This document shows, in pieces, positions 45,718-56,400 of a stretch of 64,000 nt of DNA. The DNA is from an uncultured Chthonomonas sp. (lineage in GTDB: Bacteria; Armatimonadota; Chthonomonadetes; Chthonomonadales; CAJBBX01), in contig CAJBBX010000130.1 of assembly GCA_903951425.1 (NCBI GenBank), positions 1-64,000 of the forward strand, read 5' to 3'. Numbering within the stretch: the first letter of the stretch is position 1; the number at the start of each line of letters is the position of its first letter. The notes below the pieces were generated by a model. The model did no database searches and was not told the DNA's origin. It saw only the letters and a program-made list of their open reading frames with translations. The translations under genes and the position numbers were made by a program.

Positions 45718-46490
45718 CTGCTTCGCTAGCCGAATCGGAGTTCCAGTCAGCGGTGTGCCGAGAGGTCAGACTGGTGCGCGAGGGCCAGGGCCGATACCGC
45801 GTTCTTACGCCGTTCCGCCTCGATGACGGCGATCACCTGTCGATCGTGGTGCGCGAGGAGGGCGGCGGTTGGGTGCTGTCGGACGAAGGCCACACGCTCA
45901 TGCACCTGACGTACGATATGGACTACCGGGATCTTCAGAAGGGCACGCGCCAGAAGGTGCTCTCCAACGCCCTCGAGGCGTTCTCTGTGACGGACCGCCA
46001 GGGCGAACTGGTACTGCCGATCGAGGGCGAGCGATATGGGGATGCCCTTTACAGCTTTGTGCAGGCTCTGCTCCGGATCACGGATGTCTCGTATCTCTCG
46101 CGAGAGCGGGCACGCTCCACCTTCCTGGAGGACTTCCGCGCCCTGATGGCTGAGGTCGTGCCGGAGGACCGGCTCAGGTTCGATTGGCACGACCCGCTGC
46201 ACGACCGTGACGGCAAGTACAGTGTCGACTGCCGCGTGAATGGCCTCGCACGACCCCTATTCCTCTATGCCATCAACGGTGACGATAGAGTCAGGGATGC
46301 GACGATCGCTCTGCTTCAGTTTGAGAAGTGGAGCGTTCCAAACCGCGCGGTCGGCGTGTTCGAGGACCAGGAATCGATCGGTCGCAAGCCGTTGGCCCGG
46401 TTCACAGACGTCTGCGAGCGGCAGTTCTCAAGCCTCGGGTCCGCGCGCGAGCGTATCCCAGCGTACCTGCGCGACATGAGCGTCACTTGA
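45714..46490 (+). CDS. DUF1828/DUF1829 domain protein
   Basis: The protein is 258 aa from ATG 45714, overlapping the preceding stop (ATGA). The N-terminal domain ([37 protein letters not shown]) is DUF1828, which has a GIY- or beta-rich appearance without an assigned activity. The C-terminal half ([40 protein letters not shown]) is DUF1829-like and resembles a PD-(D/E)XK-fold core, with weak active-site evidence. Its TGA overlaps the TTG start of hsdR, so it is locked into one transcript with the restriction subunit. A modulator or companion of the type I system is inferred. Confidence 0.78.
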   Translation: MTASLAESEFQSAVCREVRLVREGQGRYRVLTPFRLDDGDHLSIVVREEGGGWVLSDEGHTLMHLTYDMDYRDLQKGTRQKVLSNALEAFSVTDRQGELVLPIEGERYGDALYSFVQALLRITDVSYLSRERARSTFLEDFRALMAEVVPEDRLRFDWHDPLHDRDGKYSVDCRVNGLARPLFLYAINGDDRVRDATIALLQFEKWSVPNRAVGVFEDQESIGRKPLARFTDVCERQFSSLGSARERIPAYLRDMSVT

Positions 46491-49400
46491 GCCAGTTCTC
46501 CGAATCGGTCGTCGAAGACGCCGCCCTCGGCTGGCTCAAGGGCCTGGGCTACTCAGTGCTCCATGGGCCTGAGATTGCCTACGGGCAGCCGGAGGGCGAG
46601 CGGAATGACCCTGACTACCGTGATGTGGTGCTTGATGATCGGCTGCGGGAGGCGCTTGCCCGGCTGAACCCGGAGCTGCCCGCCGATACGCTGGAAGATG
46701 CCTATCGCAAGCTGACGCGAGCGCACGCTCCCTCGCTGGTGGAGCGGAACCGCATCGTGCACCGGATGCTGGTGGACGGCGTGCCGGTGGAGTACCGGCG
46801 CAAGGATGGCTCCATCGCCGGCGGGCAGGCTCAGGTGATCGACTTCGGTAAGCCCGCCGCCAACGACTGGGCGGCCGTCAACCAGTTCACCGTGTCGGAG
46901 GGACAGCACACGCGGCGGCCGGATGTGGTGCTGTTCGTCAACGGGCTGCCGTTGGCCGTCGTGGAGCTGAAGAACCCGGCCGACGCGAACGCCACGGTCT
47001 GGTCCGCCTTCCACCAGCTCCAGACCTACCAAGCGCAGATTCCCGCGCTGTTCGCGACCAACGCTGCCCTGGTGGTCTCCGACGGCACCTCCGCCCGCAT
47101 CGGATCGCTGGGAGCCGGCAAGGAGTGGTTCAAGCCCTGGCGCACCATCGGCGGGACCGGCGACCCGCCCTCCGGCATGCCAGAGCTGCAGGTGCTGCTG
47201 GAAGGGGTGTTCGAGCAACGGCGGTTCCTGGACCTGCTGCGCTACTTCACCGTATTCGAGGACTCCGGTGGTGGCAAGCTCACCAAGAAGATGGCCGGCT
47301 ACCATCAGTTCCATGCTGTGAACGTGGCGGTGGAAGAGACGATCCGTGCGGCTGCGACTCCCTCGGCGCAGCACATCGGGGAGGAGCGCGGCACCTACTC
47401 GGCTGGGGCGCAGCCCGGCGGCGACCCCGGCGACCGGCGCGTGGGCGTGGTCTGGCACACCCAGGGCTCCGGCAAGAGCCTGACCATGGCCTTCTACGCC
47501 GGACGCGTGATCCTCCACCCCGGGATGGCGAACCCCACCATCGTGGTGATCACAGACCGGAACGACCTGGACGACCAGCTCTTCGGCACCTTCGCCCGCT
47601 GCAGCGACCTGCTGCGGCAGCCGCCGGCGCAGGCCGAGGACCGGGCCGATCTGCGCGCCAAGCTGGCCGTGGCAGCCGGCGGCGTGGTCTTCACCACTAT
47701 CCAGAAGTTCTTCCCCGAGGCGCAGGGCGACCGGCATCCGGTGCTCTCGGATCGGCGGAACATCGTGGTCATCGCGGACGAGGCGCACCGAAGCCAGTAC
47801 GACTTCATCGACGGTTTCGCTCGCCACATGCGCGACGCACTGCCGCACGCCTCGTTCGTCGGCTTCACCGGCACGCCGATCGAGAAGACCGACGCCAACA
47901 CGCGAGCCGTGTTTGGCGACTACATCAGCGTCTACGACATCCAACGCGCCGTGGTGGACGGCGCCACGGTGCCGATCTACTACGAGAGCCGGCTTGCCAA
48001 GCTGGACCTGAAGGAGTCCGAGCGCCCGAAGATCGATCCCAAGTTCGAAGAGGCCACCGAGGGCGAAGAGGTCCTACGCAAGGAGAGGCTCAAGACGAAA
48101 TGGGCGCAGATGGAGGCGGTTGTGGGCTCTGACAACCGGATCCGGCGCATCGCCCAGGACTTGGTGGAGCACTACGAGAGCCGTCTGGCCGCGATGGATG
48201 GCAAGGCCATGGTGGTCGTGATGAGCCGCCGAATTGCAGTGGAGTTGTATGACGAGATAGCGGCGCTGCGCCCTGCCTGGGCGGCGGCGGACGACGACCA
48301 AGGAGCCCTGAAGGTCGTGATGACCGGTTCGCCGTCCGACCCGCTGACTTGGCAGGACCACATCCGCAACAAGCCCCGCCGGGAGGCGCTGGCCGCGCGC
48401 TTCCGCGATTCGGCCGACCCGTTCCGGCTGGTGATCGTCCGCGACATGTGGCTCACGGGGTTCGATGCGCCGAGCCTGCACACGATGTACGTGGACAAGC
48501 CCATGCGCGGTCACGGGCTCATGCAGGCCATAGCGCGCGTCAACCGGGTCTTCCGCGACAAGCCCGGCGGGCTGGTGGTGGACTATTTGGGCCTGGCCGA
48601 CGAACTGAAACAGGCGCTGGCGATCTACACCGAGGCAGGAGGGACTGGCGACACGGCTGTCGATCAGGCCGAGGCGGTGGCGCTGATGCAGGAGAAGTAC
48701 GAGGTCTGCTGTGGGCTCTTCCACGGCTTCGACTGGGGACCGTGGATCACTGGGAGTGCCGCCGCACGGCTGTCGCTGCTGCCGGCGGCACAGGAGCACA
48801 TCCTGGCCCAAGAGCAGGGCAAGCCCCGGCTACTGCGCGCCGTCACGGAGCTCTCGCAGGCCTTCGCACTGGCCGTACCTCACGCCGAGACGTTCCGCAT
48901 CCGCGATGATGTGGGCTTCTTCCAGGCCGTTCGGGCGGTTCTGGCCAAGGGAAGCCCGACAGACCAGCGGACCGACGAGGAGCTGAACCTCGCCATCCGG
49001 CAGATCGTCTCCCGGGCCGTCGTGTCCGACGAAGTGGTCGATATCTTCGCGGCGGCCGGGCTGAAGAAGCCGGACATATCGATACTCTCGGATGAGTTCC
49101 TGGCCGAGGTGCGCGGCATGCCCCGGCGCAACCTGGCTGTAGAGTTGCTTCAGAAGCTCCTGAAGGGCGAGATCAAACTGCGGGGCCTGCGCAACGTGGT
49201 CCAGGGGCGCTCGTTCGCCAAGCTCCTTGAGCAGGCCATCCGCAAGTACCAGAACCGGGCCATCGAGACGGCACAGGTCATCGAGGAGCTGATCCAGCTA
49301 GCCAAGGACCTGCGCGCCGCGGGCGCCAGAGGAGAGCAACTCGGACTGTCGGAAGACGAACTGGCCTTCTACGACGCTCTGGAGACCAACGACAGTGCGG

Positions 49401-49633
49401 TGGCCGTGCTGGGCGACGACACGCTGAAGACCATCGCCCGGGAGCTCGTCGCGACCGTCAAGGGCAACGTGACCATCGACTGGACGGTACGCGAGAACGT
49501 CCGGGCACAGCTTCGCGTTTACGTGAAGCGCGTCCTGAGGAAGCACGGCTACCCGCCGGACAAGCAGGAGAAGGCCACCCAGACAGTGCTGGAGCAGGCC
49601 GAGGCGCTCTCCGAGGCGTGGGCGGTGGTATGA
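46487..49633 (+). CDS. hsdR: Type I restriction endonuclease/translocase subunit (HsdR)
   Basis: The protein is 1048 aa if translation starts at TTG 46487 ([20 protein letters not shown]), whose bases overlap the previous TGA; longer in-frame starts lie inside the DUF1828 gene. The N-terminal PD-(D/E)XK nuclease is intact: Asp146 in [11 protein letters not shown] and Glu160-Leu-Lys162 in VVELKNPAD. The SF2 motor has Walker [13 protein letters not shown] (Lys330), DEAH box starting at Asp431, TGTPIEK and the later [15 protein letters not shown]. The C-terminal helical region binds HsdM. Predicted ATP-driven translocation and distant cleavage of unmethylated DNA. The enzyme appears complete, so the system may be active despite the separation from hsdMS. 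Confidence 0.95.
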   Translation: MSQFSESVVEDAALGWLKGLGYSVLHGPEIAYGQPEGERNDPDYRDVVLDDRLREALARLNPELPADTLEDAYRKLTRAHAPSLVERNRIVHRMLVDGVPVEYRRKDGSIAGGQAQVIDFGKPAANDWAAVNQFTVSEGQHTRRPDVVLFVNGLPLAVVELKNPADANATVWSAFHQLQTYQAQIPALFATNAALVVSDGTSARIGSLGAGKEWFKPWRTIGGTGDPPSGMPELQVLLEGVFEQRRFLDLLRYFTVFEDSGGGKLTKKMAGYHQFHAVNVAVEETIRAAATPSAQHIGEERGTYSAGAQPGGDPGDRRVGVVWHTQGSGKSLTMAFYAGRVILHPGMANPTIVVITDRNDLDDQLFGTFARCSDLLRQPPAQAEDRADLRAKLAVAAGGVVFTTIQKFFPEAQGDRHPVLSDRRNIVVIADEAHRSQYDFIDGFARHMRDALPHASFVGFTGTPIEKTDANTRAVFGDYISVYDIQRAVVDGATVPIYYESRLAKLDLKESERPKIDPKFEEATEGEEVLRKERLKTKWAQMEAVVGSDNRIRRIAQDLVEHYESRLAAMDGKAMVVVMSRRIAVELYDEIAALRPAWAAADDDQGALKVVMTGSPSDPLTWQDHIRNKPRREALAARFRDSADPFRLVIVRDMWLTGFDAPSLHTMYVDKPMRGHGLMQAIARVNRVFRDKPGGLVVDYLGLADELKQALAIYTEAGGTGDTAVDQAEAVALMQEKYEVCCGLFHGFDWGPWITGSAAARLSLLPAAQEHILAQEQGKPRLLRAVTELSQAFALAVPHAETFRIRDDVGFFQAVRAVLAKGSPTDQRTDEELNLAIRQIVSRAVVSDEVVDIFAAAGLKKPDISILSDEFLAEVRGMPRRNLAVELLQKLLKGEIKLRGLRNVVQGRSFAKLLEQAIRKYQNRAIETAQVIEELIQLAKDLRAAGARGEQLGLSEDELAFYDALETNDSAVAVLGDDTLKTIARELVATVKGNVTIDWTVRENVRAQLRVYVKRVLRKHGYPPDKQEKATQTVLEQAEALSEAWAVV

Positions 49634-49749
49634 GCAGCGGCGTTCCGGCGAGGTGTTGCACCGTGCCCGGGTAGACCAGGACGTCCAGCGACCGGCCCAC
49701 ACAGGCGCACGGAGCGGAGTAGCTGTTGCCATCGTGGACGGTATGGCAG

Positions 49750-50139
49750 TCACGGTGGACCTTGGAGCGCCGGCTCTCCAGAAGGTCGCAGGGGTCGACG
49801 GGCAGTGCACGATGGCCCGTGTGGCGCCACCTCGGCTCCTTCCGCGTTCAACGCGGCCACCAACGCCCGGACGCTCTCCCAGAGATTGACGCGCTCAGCC
49901 AGGACGATTGTATGTCTGACAGCCGACGGCACCGTCAGCGCGAGTACCACCCACTCGATGACGGCTGCTTCTGTGCGCGCGCCCGGCTCCGGCAACGGAA
50001 GGTCGAGCTTGGCCTGCAGTTCAGGCGCGTCGGTGGCGAGCACCTGCTTCATGGGTGCCGCAGCCGCGATGGCGCCGGCGCCCCTCAGCGTGATGCGAGA
50101 CTGCGTGTCTGCCGACGTATGGTCATCTCTTATTGACAC
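49750..50139 (-). CDS. Possible small hypothetical protein or decayed gene
   Basis: A 129-aa minus-strand frame starts at GTG 50139. The section KQVLATDAPELQAKLDLPLP followed by RTEAAVIEWVVLAL and VNLWESVRALVAALNAEGAE looks protein-like and helical. The last roughly 30 residues look like read-through into non-coding sequence, and protein-like fragments continue in another frame to about 49640 (SLDVLVYPGTVQHLAGTP). This suggests a broken gene next to the restriction island. There is no family match I can name and no clear ribosome site. It is the only candidate in the roughly 700-bp gap after hsdR. Confidence 0.3.
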   Translation of the reverse strand: MSIRDDHTSADTQSRITLRGAGAIAAAAPMKQVLATDAPELQAKLDLPLPEPGARTEAAVIEWVVLALTVPSAVRHTIVLAERVNLWESVRALVAALNAEGAEVAPHGPSCTARRPLRPSGEPALQGPP

Positions 50140-50334
50140 TGCGCCATGGTCGAACTAGCTTGATGATCGTTGGCTCAATGCCTTGGCAGGAGCGGCGCCA
50201 ACTCCTCCGAGCTTCGCCGCCGCGCGACGGTGCTGGAGTACAATGCGTGCAGCCCAGCGAAGCGCGTTGGCGTCGGCGTCGGCGAGGGTACTCATACCCA
50301 ACCCTGCATTAACCGACGCCGGGTGGAGGCCGAA

Positions 50335-51375
50335 ATGGGTACAAGACGTAGCCCGTGGACCACGGTCCCGATGGCTGTAGCCGCTCTGGTCGCAGCGGCT
50401 CTACTTGGACAAGCCCGATGCGCGACCGCGACCGGAGCGCAGGCGGGCCGGAAGCAGCCCGGCAAGAGCCCGGTCAAGGTGTTCATCCTGGCGGGCCAGT
50501 CGAACATGGAGGGACAGGCCGTCGCCGACCTCGACGGCAAGGACTACAACGGCGGCAGGGGCACACTGGCATACCTGCTGCGCGACCCGGCCAGGTCCGC
50601 CGTGTTCCGGCACTTGCAGGATGACGCCGCGCAGTGGACCGTGCGGCAGGACGTCTGGGTGCGGTACAAGCCCGAGGAGGGGCCGGTCAAGGCGGGGCCG
50701 CTGACGCTCGGCTTCACCGTGTACGGCGGCAAGCACCACTTCGGTCCCGAGCTGCAGTTCGGCCATGTGATGGGCGACCTCCTGGGCAACCAGGTGCTGC
50801 TGATCAAGACCGCGTGGGGCGGCAAGAGCCTCTACCAAGACTACCGGCCGCCCAGCTCAGGCGGCGCGGTCGGCCCCTACTACACCAAGATGATCGCGGA
50901 GGTGCGCGAGGCCCTGACCAACCTGAAGGGCGACTTCCCCGGCTATGACGGCCGCAGCTACCAGTTAGCCGGCCTTGTCTGGTACCAGGGCTGGAACGAC
51001 GGGTGCGACCCGAGGCACGCGGTTCCCGAGTACGAGTTGAACCTCGTGAACCTCATCAAGGACGTCCGCAAAGAGCTGAAGGCCCCGAAGCTACCCGTGG
51101 TCATCGGCGAACTGACCGGGCCGTGGGTCACAGCGCCGGGTGAGTGGGCGGACCTCCGGCGAGCGCAGGCGAGCGCGGCCACGCGACCGGAGTTCCGAGG
51201 CAACGTGCTGTTCGTCCCGACCCACGACTTCGTCCGGAAGCCAGAGGACTCCCCGTGTCCCGGCCACGGCCACCACGAGTTCGCCAACGCGGAGACCTAC
51301 TTCCTGGTGGGCAACGCGCTGGCCGAAGGGATGAAGCGGCTCATCACCAAGGGGACGTCGGGCAGCCTGCACTGA
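50335..51375 (+). CDS. Secreted sialate O-acetylesterase-type (SASA) carbohydrate esterase
   Basis: The protein is 346 aa from ATG 50335, with GTGGAGG at 50322-50328; the upstream extension reads as non-coding. Signal peptide: VPMAVAALVAAALLGQARC. The SGNH-hydrolase landmarks are FILAGQSNMEGQ with nucleophile Ser56, TAWGGKSLYQDYRP and LVWYQGWNDG. The C-terminal HHEFANAETY carries the probable catalytic His. This matches the SASA/CE6-like esterases that remove O-acetyl groups from sialic acid, xylan or pectic sugars. With two rhamnosidase families in the window, deacetylation of rhamnogalacturonan-type glycan is plausible. The GHL15-like gene starts 83 bp downstream. Confidence 0.85.
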   Translation: MGTRRSPWTTVPMAVAALVAAALLGQARCATATGAQAGRKQPGKSPVKVFILAGQSNMEGQAVADLDGKDYNGGRGTLAYLLRDPARSAVFRHLQDDAAQWTVRQDVWVRYKPEEGPVKAGPLTLGFTVYGGKHHFGPELQFGHVMGDLLGNQVLLIKTAWGGKSLYQDYRPPSSGGAVGPYYTKMIAEVREALTNLKGDFPGYDGRSYQLAGLVWYQGWNDGCDPRHAVPEYELNLVNLIKDVRKELKAPKLPVVIGELTGPWVTAPGEWADLRRAQASAATRPEFRGNVLFVPTHDFVRKPEDSPCPGHGHHEFANAETYFLVGNALAEGMKRLITKGTSGSLH

Positions 51376-51458
51376 ATGGAGGCCCGACCCGACCCGGCCT
51401 CTGTGTGCCCGGGTTCGGTCTGGGCGGAATGGCCGCATCGGCCGAGGAGGTACCACTC

Positions 51459-53411
51459 ATGGTCGTGATGTCCGCCGCTCTACTGGCTGCACTCGTATCG
51501 GCCGCTCTTACGCTGCCTTCAGTCAGGGCGCCATCAACGAAGGACCGTGGTGCGCCCTACCCCCGCATTGCCAACTGCTACTTCGCACAGTTGGCGCCCA
51601 CCAGTTCGGATGCGGACCTGGAGGAGATCGCCCGGTATAGCCTCCTGATCGGCGGCGTCTGGGCCGATTGGAGCAGTCCGGCTTCCGTCCAGGCCCTCCA
51701 GAAGCAGATGGCCGCCGTCCGGCGCATTAACCCACGGATCATCATCCTCGACTTCTCATGCTCTGCCCCCTACGCCTATCCTTCTGAAGCCGACTTCCCG
51801 GCCGATGGTTGGCTGCTGCAGGTAGATGGCAAGCGGATTGACGGCTGGCCGGGCACCCTGATGGTGGACCTGACCAAGCCTGCGGTCGTGGAGTTCATGG
51901 TCGGCCGTGCCGTCCGAAGCGTGAAGGAGCGGGGCTTCGACGGAACGTTCATCGACTGTATGGCCGGCAGCTTCGACGCGTGGGCCTGCAACATCGCCAC
52001 CGGCGCCCCCTATACCGTCGACACAAATCGCGACGGCAAGCCTGACGACCCAAAGGAGCTGGACCGGCTCTGGACCGCCGCGAAGTCGGAGATTGGCACG
52101 AAGGTCCGTGCCGGACTGGGATCCAAGGCATACTTCATGACCAATCAGGCAGGCGATTGGGGCCTGAGCAGCATGAACGGGATCCTGCTGGAGGACTACC
52201 TGGACTATGTGCTAACGGGCGGACTGGCCTGGGACCGGGTGCTTGCCGACTACATCCGCTGGTCTACTCGCTCGGCCAAGCCTACGCTTACCACCATTGT
52301 GAGCAGTTCAGGCATCGAGCCGCCGTTCGATGCCTGGACGAGCTTGCCCGAGCCTGACCGGACCGCATTGCTCGAGAAGGGGCGCTCCCTGACCGGTCGC
52401 ATGCGGTTTGGCCTTGCCAGCACGCTCATGGGTGACGGCTACTACGCCTACGACCTGCACACGCGGTGGCGCGGCCAGCGCTGGTGGTACCCGGAGTACG
52501 ACACGAAGCTCGGGTACCCGAAGGGCGCGGCAGCACGCCGGAAGGACGGAACATGGCAGCGGACCTTCGATGGAGGCGTCGTGGTCGTGAACCCGACCGA
52601 GCTTGATGCCGTCGTCTGCTTCGCCGGGCCCATGCGCGAAGCCGGTAGTGGGAAGTGTGCCAAGAAGCACGTCGTGCCCGGCATGAACGGGGGCATCTTC
52701 GTACCGGCCACGGCCGAAGACACCCCATCGGTTTCGCCCTCAGAGCCGCCATTCACGCTTGCGGGACAGGAGCCCATCGTTCTGCGGCCCTCCAAGGCGC
52801 TCGTGCGGCTACCCGGAGCGGCGGCCATAGTGGACGAGCATGGACGCGTGACCCAGATCATGGGTGCATCCCGGGCCTTGGCGTCCGGTATCGCCGCCTT
52901 CGTAGTATCGTCGCCATGGAAGGACTACGCCTACACCGGCAGTTCGCGGGCCCTGGAGCCCGATGGCGCCCTGCGCTTCGTCTGCGAGCGGACCGAAAGC
53001 GATCGCCGAATCCGGCAGGAGCAGACAATCCGAGTGGACGGAGAAGCGCTGGCCATCGAGTACCGGTGGACGGCGCTCACTGACGCGCGATTTGTTATGT
53101 TCCGACACCAACTGGATCTGCCTGCAGGCGTCTACGGCGGCGGCAAGGCCCGATCCGGCGGCCGGCAAGCGGCACTGCCTGCGGCCAAGGCCGCCGATCC
53201 GACGCTGCTGGACTCAGGCGATACCGTTCACGCCGCACCGAGGTCGGGTTCGGGCCTCTTTGTCACCTACAGCTCGAGACCGCAGGTCATCGACGAGCGG
53301 CACTACGGCGTCGATGCCTTCCGGGTCGGCGTGCACCCCGCGCCCACAGTGGTCCGAGCCGGCGACACCTGGTCGCTGACCGTGCGGATTGCTGTGGCGC
53401 CGCGCGGCTGA
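51459..53411 (+). CDS. Exported putative glycosyl hydrolase (GHL15-like)
   Basis: The protein is 650 aa from ATG 51459, with GAGGAGG at 51444-51450 and a signal peptide (VVMSAALLAALVSAALTLPS). The TIM-barrel part has PYPRIANCYFAQLAPTSSDA, WPGTLMVDLTKPAVVEFMVG, GFDGTFIDCMAGSFDAW and GILLEDYLDYVL, matching the hypothetical glycosyl hydrolase 15 type (PF14885). Acidic residues Asp and Glu at strand ends (FIDC, LLED) are catalytic candidates. GDGYYAYDLHTRWRGQRWWY and a C-terminal beta-sandwich of about 180 residues follow. No substrate is established for the family. Convergent with the six-hairpin glycosidase; only 11 bp separates the stops. Confidence 0.75.
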   Translation: MVVMSAALLAALVSAALTLPSVRAPSTKDRGAPYPRIANCYFAQLAPTSSDADLEEIARYSLLIGGVWADWSSPASVQALQKQMAAVRRINPRIIILDFSCSAPYAYPSEADFPADGWLLQVDGKRIDGWPGTLMVDLTKPAVVEFMVGRAVRSVKERGFDGTFIDCMAGSFDAWACNIATGAPYTVDTNRDGKPDDPKELDRLWTAAKSEIGTKVRAGLGSKAYFMTNQAGDWGLSSMNGILLEDYLDYVLTGGLAWDRVLADYIRWSTRSAKPTLTTIVSSSGIEPPFDAWTSLPEPDRTALLEKGRSLTGRMRFGLASTLMGDGYYAYDLHTRWRGQRWWYPEYDTKLGYPKGAAARRKDGTWQRTFDGGVVVVNPTELDAVVCFAGPMREAGSGKCAKKHVVPGMNGGIFVPATAEDTPSVSPSEPPFTLAGQEPIVLRPSKALVRLPGAAAIVDEHGRVTQIMGASRALASGIAAFVVSSPWKDYAYTGSSRALEPDGALRFVCERTESDRRIRQEQTIRVDGEALAIEYRWTALTDARFVMFRHQLDLPAGVYGGGKARSGGRQAALPAAKAADPTLLDSGDTVHAAPRSGSGLFVTYSSRPQVIDERHYGVDAFRVGVHPAPTVVRAGDTWSLTVRIAVAPRG

Positions 53412-53422
53412 CCCTGCACCGC

Positions 53423-56400
53423 CTACCGCGCCGGATGCGCTCGGAACCGGACCCCCGTCACCTCGGGCGTGCGGGAACCGTCCCCGGCGGCGGTCAGCGC
53501 AAGCCTGATGCGCATGAACCGCCACGCGCCGGCGTTCGCGCGATAGGATATCCTGCCGGGCTTAATCGCCACGGGCACTCGCTTGGCGACGGTCTTGAAG
53601 CCGTCGGATGAGCACTCCACCACGGCGTTGACCTGACCGCCATTGAGGGCGCACACCATTTCCATGGAGTGCAGCGTGGCCGCCTGGCCCCAGTCGCAGA
53701 CGCTGCTGGTGTACTCACCCCGGGCGGCGAGCCGCGGGACCGGCACGGTCTCGGCGCTTGGCGCGGGATAGGAGAGCTCCGAGGGGCTGAGCGCTCCTGC
53801 GTGGACGCGCACGTCGGCGATGGAGCCGACGAACCGGAAGCCCTGACCCAGGCCGCCGATGTTCACCGGCGCTCCGCTGCTGCTGAGACCGATGGGCGAG
53901 ATGTCCATGGGGTTCGCCGGGGAGGGCAGGCAGTCGGGCGTGTCAAGCTTGCCGTCCAGGTAGAGCGCAAGCCTCTGCGTGCGGCGGTCGTAGACGGCGG
54001 CGGCGTGATGCCAGGCGCCGTCCGCGGCGGGCGCGCTCCCCAGCGCCTCGCGGTGCGCCACACCGTCCTGCATGATCCACGCGGCCAGCTTCCCCTCCTT
54101 CACGTAGAGGCAGTAGGCGTTCGGCCGGGAGATCAGGACCTGGCTCTCCTGAGTGAAGGCCTTGAGTCGGCACTGCAGCGTGAAGCTCTCCTTCGGGCCG
54201 AAGCTGAAGGCGCCTGGGTTCGGCGCGGAGAGGTGACTCTGGCCCTCGAATCGTGCGGACGCCGTGTCGGGAAGCGGGCCCGCCTGGCCGAACGCCACCG
54301 GTCCCTCGGCGCCCAGTGCGCCCTGCCCGTCCATCGACCAGCGCCCGACGAGGCCCCGCGCCGGGCGAAGGCGCTTAAGCGTCACCGCGGACCCGCCGTG
54401 CAGGTCGATGCCCGCGCCCACCTGCGGCGGCGTGGCGCCGTTGGCGAAGTGGCGCGACACCGTCATCTGCCACTCGGCTGCGGGCCCGGAGCGGACCTCC
54501 CAGGTCAAGGACTTGGTGGGCGTGAACGCGCGACCCAGCGGGGTCACGGTGACCTGCTCACCATCGATCACCACGCGGGTGCGCACTCCCTTATAGAGAA
54601 TCTCGGCGGAGGCCCGCTTCCAGCCCTTGGGCAGGTGCGGCCGCACTACGAGCCGGTCCCACGTGGGCTCGATGCCCAGGAAGCCGCGCACCAGCGCCGC
54701 GGGAACCACCACCATGTCCGAGAGGTAGGGCTCATCGGCCCCGGCGGCCACCTCGCCCTTGACGGTGACCCAGTTGTTGCCCGCGCCGCTATGCCGCCGG
54801 ATGCCCTGGCTGAAGCGCCGCATGCGCTCCCACGCGCCGTCGACGTCGCCGGCCTGGATGCGGGCCATGATCTCGTAGTAGGTGATGGCGAGGAACGAGC
54901 CGCAGTTCATGTAGATCGGGAAGGCGCGCTGCCAGGCGAGGCCGTTGAGGTGGTCGGGCACGGGCCAGTAGGCCGAGAGCGACGCCGAGCCTGTGTAGCC
55001 GTAGTCGCGCTCAAGTTCGGTGATACGACGGTCCAGCGTGGCCAGTAGCCTCCGTGCGCGATCCTGCGGGATCATGCCGAACGCCACGGCCGGGAACTGG
55101 CAGACGTCGGCCGCGTAGGTCACCTTCTCTCCGCTGTGCGCGATCCAGTCGGTGATGCGCGGGCCGCCGGGCGCCTCCTCGTTCCAGAGCGTGGCATTGA
55201 ACGCCGATCGGACCTCGTCGGCGACCTTCGTGTACATTCGGCTCTTGTCGGCGTGGCCGGCGGCCGCTTGCATCTCTGCCATTTGGCGGCACGCGCGGTA
55301 GAGCAGGGCGTTGTGGTTGGCGTTCACGCCGCTACTGGGCATGGCGTCGTAGTACCAGTGGGCCACGGGACCAAGGTCGGCCAGCCCCTGCGCGTTGCGG
55401 CGCGCCAGGAACCAGCCCACGCCACGCTCCAGGTCGGGCAGGATCTGCCTGATGAAGGCCAGGTCGCCGGTATGGAGCAGATACTCGCGAGCGCCGGTGA
55501 CGTTGTTGAGCCGCGCATCGGCGAAGCCGCCACCCCAGTCGTAGCCGAAGTTGCCGCGGCCGGTCGGGTCCAGAGTCCCCAATATGGCAGCCAGGTGGCC
55601 CCGGAAGGCGGATGCGACGTTGTAGGGCTCCTGCGCCGTCTTGCCTGCGGCCGGCACGCCCGCGGCCAGGGCTAGGCCCTGCATCCAGGTGGAGCCGTCG
55701 TAGTACCAGCCGTCGGTCTCGTTGCCGAAGTTAAAGTGCTTCTGGTCGTTCACCACGCCGCCGTTGAGCAGCGAGCCGTAGAAGCTCTGGAGTGCGCCCT
55801 GCACCTCCTTGTCCGGCACCTCGGCGGTCAGTTGGTAGCCCGTGGCGCGTTTGTCGACGCTCGCCACGGTCAGCGTCACGCGCTCGACCTCGCCTGCCCG
55901 GTAGTTCCGGGGCATCACCGGCGAGGAGACCGCGCCGAGCTCGGCTCGCCAGCCGAAGAAGCCCCGGCGATAGAGGTGCCCGCCCTTGGCCGACAGCCGG
56001 GGGTCGGCCTCAGCGTGCCAACTGGTCCAGAGCTTGGCCACCGCCCAGGCGTCGGGCCTGGCGACCACGGCGCAGTTGTCCAGCGACAGCTTGTAGTCGG
56101 CGGGCCAGGCCCGGTAGGTGGGGTCTAGCCAGGAGCGGAGTCCGTCCGGCTGCACCCAGAGCGTGTGCGTCACGGAGTTGGACAGCAACTCGGCGTCGGT
56201 GGCGCGCCGGAACGAGGAGAAGAGGCCCGGTGTACCGGCCAGCCGCGCCGCGAAGGGGACGAGCCAGCGCCGCTCCACGGTCCACGATAGGTCGCCGCCC
56301 GCAGTGGAGAGCACCCAGCGCTCGGTGGCCACGGGCTTCTCGCCCGGCCCGGCCGCCAGCTTCACGCCCTCCAGGACCAGCTTGCCCGGAGCGCCGGCTA

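Noticed and set aside
46553-47944. 463-aa minus-strand frame opposite hsdR
   Set aside because: Lies entirely inside hsdR, whose motifs are intact; composition typical of an antisense frame (His/Gly/Val-rich).
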